Shown here piece by piece: positions 22,561 through 32,099 of a stretch of DNA of 64,000 bases. The notes beneath the pieces are model-generated. The model did not search any database. It worked only from the letters and a program-made list of their open reading frames with translations, and was not told the DNA's origin. Location of the stretch: NCBI GenBank assembly GCA_963921825.1, contig OY997593.1, positions 69,672,039 to 69,736,038 on the forward strand. Reading direction: 5' to 3'. The number at the start of each line of letters is the position of its first letter. The first letter of the stretch is position 1. Source of the stretch: Erodium maritimum. Lineage: Eukaryota > Streptophyta > Magnoliopsida > Geraniales > Geraniaceae. The position numbers and the translations under genes are program-made.

Positions 22561-23056
22561 ACTTAATTCATAAGAATATGAATCACCCATATATATGTAT
22601 ATATCCAGCATGCATTAATACATATACATATCAAGTATATTAATTCATACTGTAAATAACTTGCATATACACATAAATTACCAAAATATACATACTACCC
22701 AGTGAAGTCGAATCCAAAAATTATTAAAATGGCATCAACGTATATAAGCATCAAAACAGTACCACAACTCTAAAACAATCCAAAACTGATCATATCAATA
22801 CGATTCACTTTATCTAGAAGCATATGTACGTACATCCTTAATAATCACGGTGTAAGACAAGTTCAAACATTATAAAGCCATGTCCATACATCACATAAGC
22901 AAAAAACATGTCCGTGTCTATATATCACATAAGAAACACGTTAAAGCAAACCATCATAACAGAAGCATCAATATACACAACATATGTAACAATAATGGCT
23001 CTACTGGATGTTCACCGTGTGTTATATGAGATTGACAACTACATTCAAAAACACAC

Positions 23057-23060
<4 letters not shown>

Positions 23061-23106
<46 letters not shown>
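23061..23106. repeat. (AT)n microsatellite in Copia B
   Basis: About 23 uninterrupted AT units inside the element's leader. The open frames reading through it are artefacts. Confidence 0.95.
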
Positions 23107-23110
<4 letters not shown>

Positions 23111-23358
23111 CAAACCAAGATGTGTTCAAAAAACGTTGCTTTATCCATTACCGTAACTCACAAAACAACATCAAGGTCATAAAAATAAGCTCGGCAACAC
23201 CCAGAATTATTAGTTTCAGCCGCCACAAAAAAACATATAAGCATACATATAACCAGCGGCTCTCAACAATCGTTTGAAGCCTTTGAAATCAAAACAGCGA
23301 TTTGATAAATAAATCAACAATGGTCCTTAAATAAATCCCAATAATTTAACTTAAGCAT

Positions 23359-23372
23359 GGCTCTGATACCAC
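23359..23372 (-). other. Primer-binding site of Copia B
   Basis: GGCTCTGATACCAC is the reverse of GTGGTATCAGAGCC, matching the initiator tRNA-Met 3' end site used by plant Copia elements. It directly adjoins the LTR at 23373. Confidence 0.9.
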
Positions 23373-23798
23373 TTTTAGAACCCTAATCGAATCCTTTAAG
23401 AATTCAACGCTTAGTCAAACAATCGGGATTTAAACATAGAACAACATAGAAAACATACCTGATGATTCCATGTCGATGACGAGAACAAGATCGGTTTTGG
23501 CCTTCCACAGATTAATCCATTATGCTCTCGATGTGCTCTCACTCAATAGATGGGGATGGAGGAGAAGAGAAACGAATGATTAATCTTGGGGACCAAACCC
23601 TAATATGTCTTTATATATATAATCTGAATAAAGTCCATTACTCTAATCAGAATTATATGGGTATCACACATTACGAAGCTCATACTCATTAATGTCTTAA
23701 ATTGGGCTTCCCAACTAGTAGCCCAATACGAATCATTGACCCCAAATATATTTGTCCAATTTGTAAGCCCACACATTGGATTATAAAATAACCCAACA
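23373..23798 (-). repeat. 5' LTR of Copia B
   Basis: It is 426 bp like its partner at 17902-18327; the usual TG end has become TT here (TTTTAGAACCC), and CCCAACA closes it. The direct repeat CCGGC follows. Confidence 0.92.
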
Positions 23799-23885
23799 CC
23801 GGCAACCGTCATGGCCGGCGTCGGTGGAACTGAGGTAGGCTGCAGGTGACGAGGGGGAAGTGTAGAGAGAAAATTAGGGTTTTTT

Positions 23886-25080
23886 TTACTTACTTTGACA
23901 GTTGTAGTACTAGAATACGACTGAGTAACAATATGACATTTTTGAAGTTGGTAGGTGATTAGTCCGGCTCATATTTGGCAATAAGGACGTAAAAATGAAG
24001 GTAAAGTAGTTGCAAGTAACACCAATTTACATTATTTAGACAACTACTCTTGAGGTGTGCTATTGATCAAGATTGCTCTTAATTAACCTCCATGGATCCA
24101 ACTTGATGGGAATGTTACTAATTATATTAGCACTTGATCTACATTGTTTTCGAATGTGATATATAACTCATCGAATTATATATTATATTAGGTTTTATGT
24201 TTGAACCTACAAATCGTACATTAAAATGTTGATACAATTAAACTGTGAGTTTATGGATAATCGAAGGTGGTGATTAAATTGTTAGTGGTGGAGGATGAAA
24301 CAAATTGGTGTAAGTACTTATGTTTAATCCACATGAGATGTTATTAAGTGCCTGGCTGCCAGCTTAATTATGTGTATCCAACTTCACCTGCACTTAATTC
24401 ATACATACTCATTGTTCATTTTGTGGTCTCATTATTCAATATATGTGGGTCTTGTTTACAATGAGATTTTTTATCAGTTATTAATATATGTTCTAAATAC
24501 CCATAATCTCTTTTTAAAACCGACCACTTGCAGTATAATTGGCACGGGAAGAGATTATGATCCTTACCGGTACTTTCGGTTATCCAAAATAATATGGGCA
24601 GCATACCTAAAGACATTATCAGTATATATTAATTTCACTCATCAGAAGGGTTTCTGGTTATTATAACAATGTGGCCGCAACAAATCCTCTAACGGGTGTA
24701 AGGAGGGAAAAATAACCCGAACCCGACGAAGACTTGATGTTTTCAATTCGATTGGGTTGGGTTTGGGACGAGCATTTTGGTAAATGGGTAGGGTATTGGA
24801 CATTAGTCGGGTACGAGCTTAGTACTCCCCGTCCCGAATTGGACCCGATTCTATAAATTAATATAATAAAAATTAAATAAAGTTTATAAATTAATATAAT
24901 AAATATTATATACTTATAACGATTGGGGGTTGATATTGTTTTATTGGTCATCAAAATGAAAAACTTGAAAATAATAAGTTTTGGTTGGTTGTTGCTTATG
25001 TTTGGAATTGTTATACATTGAGATTTGAGAAATGAAAAAGTTTCTACGATCACATTGTAACTTAGATTCCGTAACACAGA
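23886..25080. other. Intergenic, AT-rich
   Basis: No gene is supported. A GC-richer patch at about 24700-24855 contains repeated CCCGA, TCGGG and CGGGT words (AACCCGAACCCGACG; TTAGTCGGGTACGAGC), which may be a decayed transposon end. Confidence 0.4.
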
Positions 25081-25084
25081 TTAT

Positions 25085-25860
25085 TTCATTATTTATAGAG
25101 AGAGAGTCTCTCGCATCTCTCTAGAAACTCTCGACCTTCCTTCTTCAACATCCCGTCGTCCTCGCCCTAAGCCCATCGCCGGCGATCTCCTTCTATGGAG
25201 ATCGTTGGCGGTTCTCCTTCCCTTCCTTCGCCTTCTTCACCTCCTTTTCCCTCATTTCTTCCCGTCTTTCCCCCTCCCCTAGAGTTTCTCGGCCGGTCTC
25301 AGATCCGCCGCTTACCTGGTTCCTTCCTCCTTCGAGAGCCCTAGATCTGGCGTGGGAGCCCTTTCCCCTAGGATTGGTGCGGATCTAGCCTCTCTCTCGC
25401 CCCTTTCCTTTTCCTCTCTCGCCGCTTTGGCCCCCTCAGGTGGATCTCGGCTTTGAGCCTCTACCGACGACAGTCACTCCTCTTCAGATCCGGTGTGGGA
25501 CGAGTTTCCTCGGCCTCTAAGGCGTGGATCCTCGCGATTTGGGTGGATTCTCTGTTCGTGTGGCTTGAAGCTTCCTCGTCGTGACCTCGCCTTCGGATTT
25601 GGTCCCTTCGGATCTCCTCCGTGCTCCGCCGCCACTCGCAGGCCCTACTCTTCTGGACGCGTTGTTCGAGTGTTTGGAGGTAAGCTCTCTCATCTCCTCT
25701 TGCCTAGATCGTACTAGTAGAAATATCATTTCTCTCTTGTTTGGCGTCTCTGGGTGTTGACCTGGTTCGTAAGGAGTAGAGGGTGCGATTCATTGTATTT
25801 CACCCATGCTCTTCAATTCGAAGAGTATGTTTTATATATTGTTTTGCTGATAAAAAAAAC
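25085..25860 (+). mobile_element. LINE-like element with 5' leader and A-tail, no RT
   Basis: The start (AGAGAGAGTCTCTCGCATCT, then CTCTCTAGAAACTCTCGACC) closely resembles the element at 63480 (AGAGAGAGTCGCTCTGACCT, then CTCTCTAGAAAACTCGAAACC). The body is GC-rich and codes for no known domain. The end TTTTGCTGATAAAAAAAACA at about 25840-25861 is a LINE-type tail. At about 775 bp it is too short to include a reverse transcriptase. Confidence 0.6.
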
Positions 25861-25919
25861 AAGCAGACATTGTTTCAAAACTAAAATTAATAGATGGAGA
25901 CTTAAATAAAATTCTTTTT

Positions 25920-26700
25920 CGCATGGAGAGCTCTACTAGAGAATCTACGAGGGTTTCTCTTAAGCTATCGCTAGCTACTGCGTTTTTGGTCTTCTCCCGT
26001 CACCAGTGACATGTCTCCCGACACTTCTCATGGTTGCCGACTGGTTTCTCTCCTCGACACCGGTTGATTCTGTTACTACTGTCGCAACCGTTTCAGATCT
26101 CTATTCCTAATCGGCCTCCACCCCCATGACTCTGCCATCGATGCATCCACCTCTTTGGCCGCCACCGATGCATCCTCGATTCCTCTCTCGATTTTCGATC
26201 AAGCTATTCGTTTGAGTCTGTTTTAGTTTTTTGTTTTCCTTTTTGCAAGATCAATAATTAATGAACAGAAATTCAATGGCTTTTACTGAGAGGGAACCCT
26301 GAATTATATATATCCTCCTATTACTACTGTTGAGTTCAAGTTCGGTCGTACTTCTTATTTCGAAAAGAGTCTTCTCCATGGGATCAAGCAACGTTTAGGC
26401 ACCACATTGAACGATTCTCCTCAGTTTGTTAGTTTCAGTATTATTAAGGGTACTACTGTTGAGTTCAGGTTCAGTCACACTCCACACGATGAAAATAGTC
26501 CTCTCCATGGGATCAAGCAACATTTAGACACCATCTTGAGAAATCCTCTTCATTTTCACAGTTTAACTTTTGTTCACCTATACAGCTCCTTACAAACTGT
26601 CTTACACATGCAACTTATCTCAAAGTTTTTTTGTTAAAGGACCTTCTAGGGCCTCAAATGTTGTAATGACTCTTTTCCATTATTAATAAATAGTGCACCT
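25920..26700 (+). mobile_element. LINE-like relic with a duplicated protein-like segment
   Basis: GC-rich leader-like sequence at about 25980-26200 gives way to an open stretch at about 26310-26636 with an in-frame duplication of about 44 codons (TTVEFKFGRTSYFEKSLLHG and TTVEFRFSHTPHDENSPLHG). The sequence closes near TTATTAATAAATAGTGC and an A-rich run at 26709, like a non-LTR 3' end. I recognise no domain. Confidence 0.45.
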
Positions 26701-26910
26701 TGTTAGTAAAAAATAGACGGAAACTTGAAGGTTTTATGAAAGATATATATCAACGTATTTTTGTTAGGATAATTTAACAATAACATATTCATGTATTCCC
26801 ACTTTGCTCGGTTTCTCCCAACCCTTGAAACAAAGGTCAAGAAGTCAAGAACTCCCTTTAATACGAGGAACGAGGAGGTTTATGTTCAATCCTTGGTTCA
26901 CCAACTTAAA

Positions 26911-28490
26911 GATTTTTTTATTGATCAACAAAGTAAATATATAAACAAAATCTCTTCGAAGAAAGAAAAGGGGTGCAAAGAAGGTCGAGCTACAGAACTC
27001 TAACAAACAAGAGTATGCCACAAGCACCTCAAACCATGAAATCTGATCCGTTCAAAGGATCAAACCAACAACCCACTAAGAAAACAAACCTGAACACTGA
27101 CATGAAATTACGGCCTGAAAAGAATTCCAGCAATGAATGCATATACAGTTAAAGGTTTAGATACCCAAATTTTACAAACATTAAGAACAACACAGTAAAC
27201 TAGGTCTATAACCCTAATTTTTCTACCAGGAAGGAAGCACACAAGAATAAAGAAGGTCAAAACCCTAATTTTCTAACCATTAAGCATAAAACGATACCGA
27301 CATATCCCAAACTGACTGCCATAAAATGTAGAGCCCCCTGTCTCATCAGAACCAACAACCTCTCACACAAACGGGAAGTCGATCACTAATAAGTCGGCGG
27401 CCAATACCGTAAACGATAAAGACGTATCGGTTAGTAATACCCACCCGATCACACTATACCCAAAATCAAATCTGAAGGTAAACAGCTAAAAGGCACAAAA
27501 GTCAAACCACTTGTCGTCGGCCAATACCTAAATCGACTAGCCCTAACCACGAAAGTGGAAGGACGCAGATGAATATCAAGCATATAACGATAAAGGGACA
27601 ATGAGGGGACATAAATCATAAGCAAAAGAGTTGGAGTACCAGTACCAGCACCAGCACCACATCGAACCACCAGATCCACGACGATTAACACTCGGGTGAA
27701 TGAAGATGCGCGTCCAACGACCAGATCTGAAATGAAACGTCGGGCAACCAAACGAACCAGTGGGCATGACTAGAACAGAACCACAACGATCAACACCCAA
27801 GAGAATGAGGAACCGCGTCCTACGGCCAAAACTGAAACTAGACATGTTTGATGAGTTACGAGAAGCTCCACTGACGTCACCTAGTGGAGCAGATCTACAA
27901 CACAGTCGGGTACTCTAGAGGTCAACACCAAAAACCGGACTGAACTGCTTGAGACTACGCCACCACAACATCCACGCCTCAAGAGTAGACAGTGATGACC
28001 AGAACTCCAGCCATAGTAGCTGGATTTGGCGATGAGACGGTTGAAATCCAAGAGAAAAGGAAAATAATGAGGAAAAAAAAAAACTCCGGCGACCCAAGAG
28101 GTAGGGGTCCCAAGCCTCTGATGAACACGCATTGGCTGACCACCCACATCATTACTACGGTCTCCACCCCAGCCTGACCACTCCACATCGTAGCTTCACA
28201 CCGAGCTACGGAGCTCCGGCGAAGAACGATCCAGCAAAGCACACTAGCCCGCATGTCCCCCCTTAACTCTGGCGATCAGCAGCAACCAAAAGATCCAACC
28301 ACCACCAGAACAACAACCCACGTCGTCGGCCTAAGGGGAAGGGAAAAGAACTCGGCCTCCCAATAAGATAGAATTTCCCAGACCAGCAGAGGAGGCGTCC
28401 AAGGAGAGCTTCGACCACAACCAGAAGGAGCACGATCGGACTCCGACGAGCGACAAGTAGCTCCACACGACAAACTTCTAATGAACAACG
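26911..28490 (-). mobile_element. LINE-like family X, copy on minus strand
   Basis: The reversed 3' end is TTTTTTTATTGATCAACAAAG near 26913. The GC-rich 5' half lies at about 27880-28490. Read on the minus strand it contains GGTATTGGCCGACGAC and GGTATTGGCCGCCGAC, similar to the GGTGTTGGCCGACGAGG units of the plus-strand copy at 32103-33780, which also ends GATCAAAAAAAAG. No reverse transcriptase is present and all open frames are compositional. Confidence 0.55.
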
Positions 28491-28783
28491 ATCAACGAAA
28501 AGTCAAATCATTATTGAACCATTGTTTTTTTTTTAAAACATTTCCATCTCTTTTATGTAAATAAGATCTTAAACTCCAATTTTGATATACATACTAAAAA
28601 TAGTCGACTATATTTCGTTATATCTAGTTATACTCGTTTTCTATCTAGCTATACTCAGTTAGAAAATATGCGTGATGATACTCTAATTTTCATAAACATT
28701 CACGTTACATTAAAGAGCAGGGGACTGATGTGAAAATCGGGTATCACCTAAATGAATTGTATGAATACGATATGGTTCAAACA

Positions 28784-29639
28784 AATTTTATAATTACATT
28801 TACCTAGATGAAATAACGGGAATTTTATAATTAAATTATTTCAAATTTTTAATAAAAAATTCTCTCCGCTAGGGTTTCTAAACCCATAGCATAGGCGTCG
28901 CGTCGTCGTCTCTCCCGGTCAAGGTCCGGTCCTTCTCTACCGTAATGGTGCCGCTCTACCCCGAGCCCTCTCTCCCTATTCCTCCGCCCGTATCCACCAC
29001 ATCGATTCCGTCGAAATCACCCTCCCAACCTCGATCATCGTCCCCACTCTCCCGTTCCCCTTCGTAGGTCCTCAAGGGAAGCCATCAGGGTCGTGTCCCC
29101 CTGCTCACCACCTGCCGCCTCTGAAACCGGCGTCGGTATCTCCGCCCCCTTGGCCTCCTCTGAGATCTCATCCTCGGTCTCTGATCGATTGGTTCTTGTT
29201 TACTTTCTCTGTTCTGTTCTTTTTTGCAATGTTAACGATCAATAAGCGACGATTCAGGGCTTTTCCCAAGGAATCAATTGGAAGGCATCTATGAGAATAG
29301 CATGTCCTTCCTTCACCACTGACGATCACAGGTTTGGTTTTACATCAGAAGAAAAGCGTCGCCCTCGGGGGTCCCATCGGTATAGAGGTCCTACCTTGAG
29401 CAGTGTTATTCAGTACCCTTTATTTTCTGTTTGCCCTAGTGGCCCTTTAAAAGACCGTCTTAGACGTTCTATTGTTAACAGAATAACGAACAATTATGTT
29501 TTTGCTCTATTCTTCGTGGTCAGGGACTTACTCCTGATGCACTCGTTTGTAGTTGAAAGTTAAATCAATAAAATTGCTTCTTTTTACTCAAAAAAGAACG
29601 GGAATTTTATAATTACATTTACCTAGATGAAATAACGGG
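28784..29639. repeat. 37-bp direct repeat flanking a LINE-like insertion
   Basis: A 37-base sequence beginning AATTTTATAATTACATTT and ending AAATAACGGG is present, identical by eye, at 28784-28820 and 29603-29639. Between them is a GC-rich insert. A partial third unit (AACGGGAATTTTATAATTA) follows the left copy, which suggests that a short tandem repeat was already there when the insertion occurred. Confidence 0.8.
28855..29600 (+). mobile_element. LINE-like insertion upstream of the FLA gene
   Basis: It starts near CTCTCCGCTAGGGTTTCTAAACCC, has a GC-rich middle and ends CTTTTTACTCAAAAAAG, a LINE-type A-tail. A 90-codon open frame (29291-29563) has no recognisable domain. It lies between the 37-bp repeats. 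Confidence 0.5.
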
Positions 29640-29647
29640 TATAAATA
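29640..29647 (+). promoter_or_regulatory. TATA box of the FLA gene
   Basis: TATAAATA is a strong plant TATA box, 140 bases before the start codon at 29787. It directly abuts the right-hand copy of the 37-bp repeat. A second TATA-like string (GTATATAA, about 29736) is too near the start codon to be preferred. Confidence 0.55.
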
Positions 29648-29786
29648 GATCTATGTTTATGATTAGAGGATACATCATGTACATGAGTGTCATGGTTCTA
29701 CATTTTTCTTTTGCGTCTTTATGCCCTTTTGTTTTGTATATAACATAAACTCCTCCACTTCACTCCCACCACCTCAACAAACAACC

Positions 29787-30539
29787 ATGGCTCTCTCCTC
29801 CTCCACCACACCACTCCTCTCTCTCCTCTCCCTCTCCCTACTCCTCCTCCGAACCCAATCCCAAACCCCCTTCGCCGACCCTCCGGTCCCCGGCGGCCCC
29901 CTCAACATCACCGGAATCCTGGACAAAGGCGGGCAGTTCACCACCTTCCTCCGCCTCCTCAAGGAGACCCAAGCCGCCTCCCAAATCACCAGCCAGCTCA
30001 ACGCCTCCACCGAGGGCATGACCGTCTTCTCCCCCACCGACGCCGCCTTCAACAACCTCAAGCCCGGCGCCCTCAACGGCCTCTCCGTCCCCGACCAGGT
30101 CCGCCTCGTCCAGGCCCACATCCTCCCCAAGTTCTACACCCTCGCCAACCTCCTCACCGTCAGCAACCCCGTCAGGACTCAGGCCACCTCCGACGACGGC
30201 TACCCCTTCGGCCTCAACTTCACCGGCCAGGGCTCTCAGGTCAACGTCTCCACCGGCGTCGTCCAGACCCAGGTCAACAACGCCCTCACCCACTTCCCTC
30301 CCCTCGCCGTCTACCAGGTCGACACCGTCCTGCTCCCGGAGGAGCTCTTCGGTGATAAGCCTCGCCACGTCCCTGCCGCTCCTGCCCCCAACAAGAAGTC
30401 GTCCGGAGGATCCAACGCCACCGTGTCTACCGCCGCCGCTGCGCCGGAGGCGGCCGATATTGATACCTCGGCGGCCGGGGTGAGGAAGGGTTTGGTCGCC
30501 GGACTACTTGGGCTGTTCTGCATGGCAATGTTTTTATAA
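29787..30539 (+). CDS. FLA: Fasciclin-like arabinogalactan protein (FLA)
   Basis: This single-exon gene of 250 residues encodes a cell-surface glycoprotein of the plant FLA family, which acts at the plasma membrane and cell wall in adhesion and wall formation. An N-terminal signal peptide (about 1-25) is followed by one fasciclin domain (about 35-180) with the H1 box TVFSPTDAAF (79-88) and the H2 end AVYQVDTVLLP (164-174). A Pro/Ala/Ser-rich arabinogalactan-type region follows (about 185-220, with APAP and AAAAP). The C-terminus is hydrophobic (GLVAGLLGLFCMAMFL), as expected for GPI-anchor addition. Potential N-glycosylation sites are N40, N72, N134, N143 and N200. I chose the ATG at 29787 over an in-frame ATG at 29721 because it gives a normal signal peptide and good context (ACCATGG). 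Wording is closest to the single-domain FLA group (FLA7/9/11/13-like). Codons are strikingly C-ending. Confidence 0.93.
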   Translation: MALSSSTTPLLSLLSLSLLLLRTQSQTPFADPPVPGGPLNITGILDKGGQFTTFLRLLKETQAASQITSQLNASTEGMTVFSPTDAAFNNLKPGALNGLSVPDQVRLVQAHILPKFYTLANLLTVSNPVRTQATSDDGYPFGLNFTGQGSQVNVSTGVVQTQVNNALTHFPPLAVYQVDTVLLPEELFGDKPRHVPAAPAPNKKSSGGSNATVSTAAAAPEAADIDTSAAGVRKGLVAGLLGLFCMAMFL

Positions 30540-32099
30540 ATTGTTTTCTTTTAAGTAATTTGTTTCGTTGTTTTCAATGTACAATATTTATTTTTAAAAA
30601 ATCTCTGTGTGCTTAAGTGAGTTTGATAATTTCTCTGGTTTGTATGGATCTACAAGAATGATGTAATGATTAAATTAGTGTAATTAATTTTAGAGATAAT
30701 TATAAAAAATTATCGTTAATTATTTTTTGTCTGAAAAATTCGTTATATTTAATAAAATTTAATCATGTGACAGTCACATGACATCGATTTTTTTTTAAAT
30801 GATTATTTAATCATTTTTTATCGTATGTGTTTCGTGATTTGTAACTCTTATAGATACATGTTTTGTAATTTTTGAGCGAAATGTGTAATATTATAACTTT
30901 TAGAATCGATTACATTATTGTGTATCGAGGAACATGTTCTTCGACCACGGAAGATCAGTATGAATGAACAATGGTTTACTGAGCCTTTTCATATCAGAAC
31001 CGTCACAGACGGTATTTTGATTCTCCACGGAAAAAGACAGAAGACGAGGGAGGAACGGGGTACCGACATCTAGGTATACATTTTGGTTATTTACATTTTT
31101 TTAATGAAAACATTGATCTTGTTAGTGGTTTACAGACGAAAAATAATTCTGCGCGAATTTTTGAAAACTATGCATAGTTCATCATACATTTTTGAAATTA
31201 TCTTTTATTTTATGCAATTATTGGGAATCTTTATAATGTAACTGTACATTAATACTTAAAAATGTATTTATATAAAACATGTTTATAATATTTAAGTAAA
31301 ATCATAAACAAAACCGACCATTTTAAATGGGAGTTTACGAACGTACATGAAAATTATCAATCTCGTAAGTGGTTGCATGCATTTAATTAGAGAAAATTGG
31401 AAGCCTCACCATAGATGGAAGCATTTGAGTAGGCAGATGTGACTGAGCAGCTGCAACATTATTATTCACGAATTGAGAGACATAATCGATGTCCATACTT
31501 CCACGTATTGTCGATAAATAATATCAAATTAATGTACCTCTAAGTTGGTATCACTTCAAATCACATGTGCAACTAATCCTGCATATATTTTTCTGTAATT
31601 TTCTCATTTATTATCTGAACCATTAGAACAAAAGACTATTGCTGGAAGGATTCAACTGATTAAAATCATTTCGGTGGCGCATCTTTATGTTTTTGGAAGT
31701 TTTTATTCACCGAGTTAAATTTATTAAAACTATATACATACGGACAATGAAGAAGAGACCTAAATGAAAATCCATCGGGTCACGAAGGTGGGGTATTAAT
31801 GTCTCAAAATATATTTTTATATCTAAAATTATGAATCAGGATGGTATGTTTTTGATAAACGTGACAAGAATTAGCGTATGTACTTCGTAAATGTGTCCGA
31901 GAGAGGTGGTGAAGAATGGAATAATCTTCTTTTTTTAGTGTAGTAAGTTGATAAGTCAGGGTATACTTAAATAATGCATTCTTGATGATGTTATTGACCG
32001 TTATGAGAGATTGGGCTGTAAATCAAACACAAGAAAGGTCTCCAGCTATTAGATAAAGAAGTCCAATAATAAATTGAAATACTTCAAAATGCACAGTAC
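30540..32099. other. AT-rich intergenic region
   Basis: No gene is supported. Notable are a 17-base palindrome (CATGTGAC-A-GTCACATG) at about 30765 in the region 3' of the FLA gene, and a short minus-strand exon-like stretch at about 31390-31505 described under rejected items. Confidence 0.4.

Larger units (their letters stand above)
17902..23798 (-). mobile_element. Copia (Ty1) LTR retrotransposon B, young but defective
   Basis: A complete insertion of 5897 bp on the minus strand. Both LTRs are 426 bp with about 12 substitutions between them by eye. The target duplication CCGGC is exact. A primer site complementary to tRNA-Met (reverse of GGCTCTGATACCAC, 23359-23372) adjoins the right-hand LTR, and a polypurine tract (reverse of ATCTCCCACTTGGGCT, 18328-18343) adjoins the left-hand one. 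Inside are RNase H, reverse transcriptase, integrase and gag remnants, with stops, frameshifts and at least two deletions: most of N-terminal gag, and the gag end through protease to the start of integrase. A leader of about 1.7 kb lies between the primer site and gag. It must have been mobilised in trans or decayed after insertion. Confidence 0.93.

Noticed and set aside
29774-30368. Long minus-strand frames over the FLA gene
   Set aside because: They are shadows caused by the C-ending codons of the FLA gene.
31390-31505. Minus-strand exon-like stretch (MDIDYVSQFVNNNVAAAQ) with a donor at its end
   Set aside because: It is short, lacks a good acceptor or start, and no neighbouring exons were found. 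It may be a gene fragment, but this is not enough for a call.
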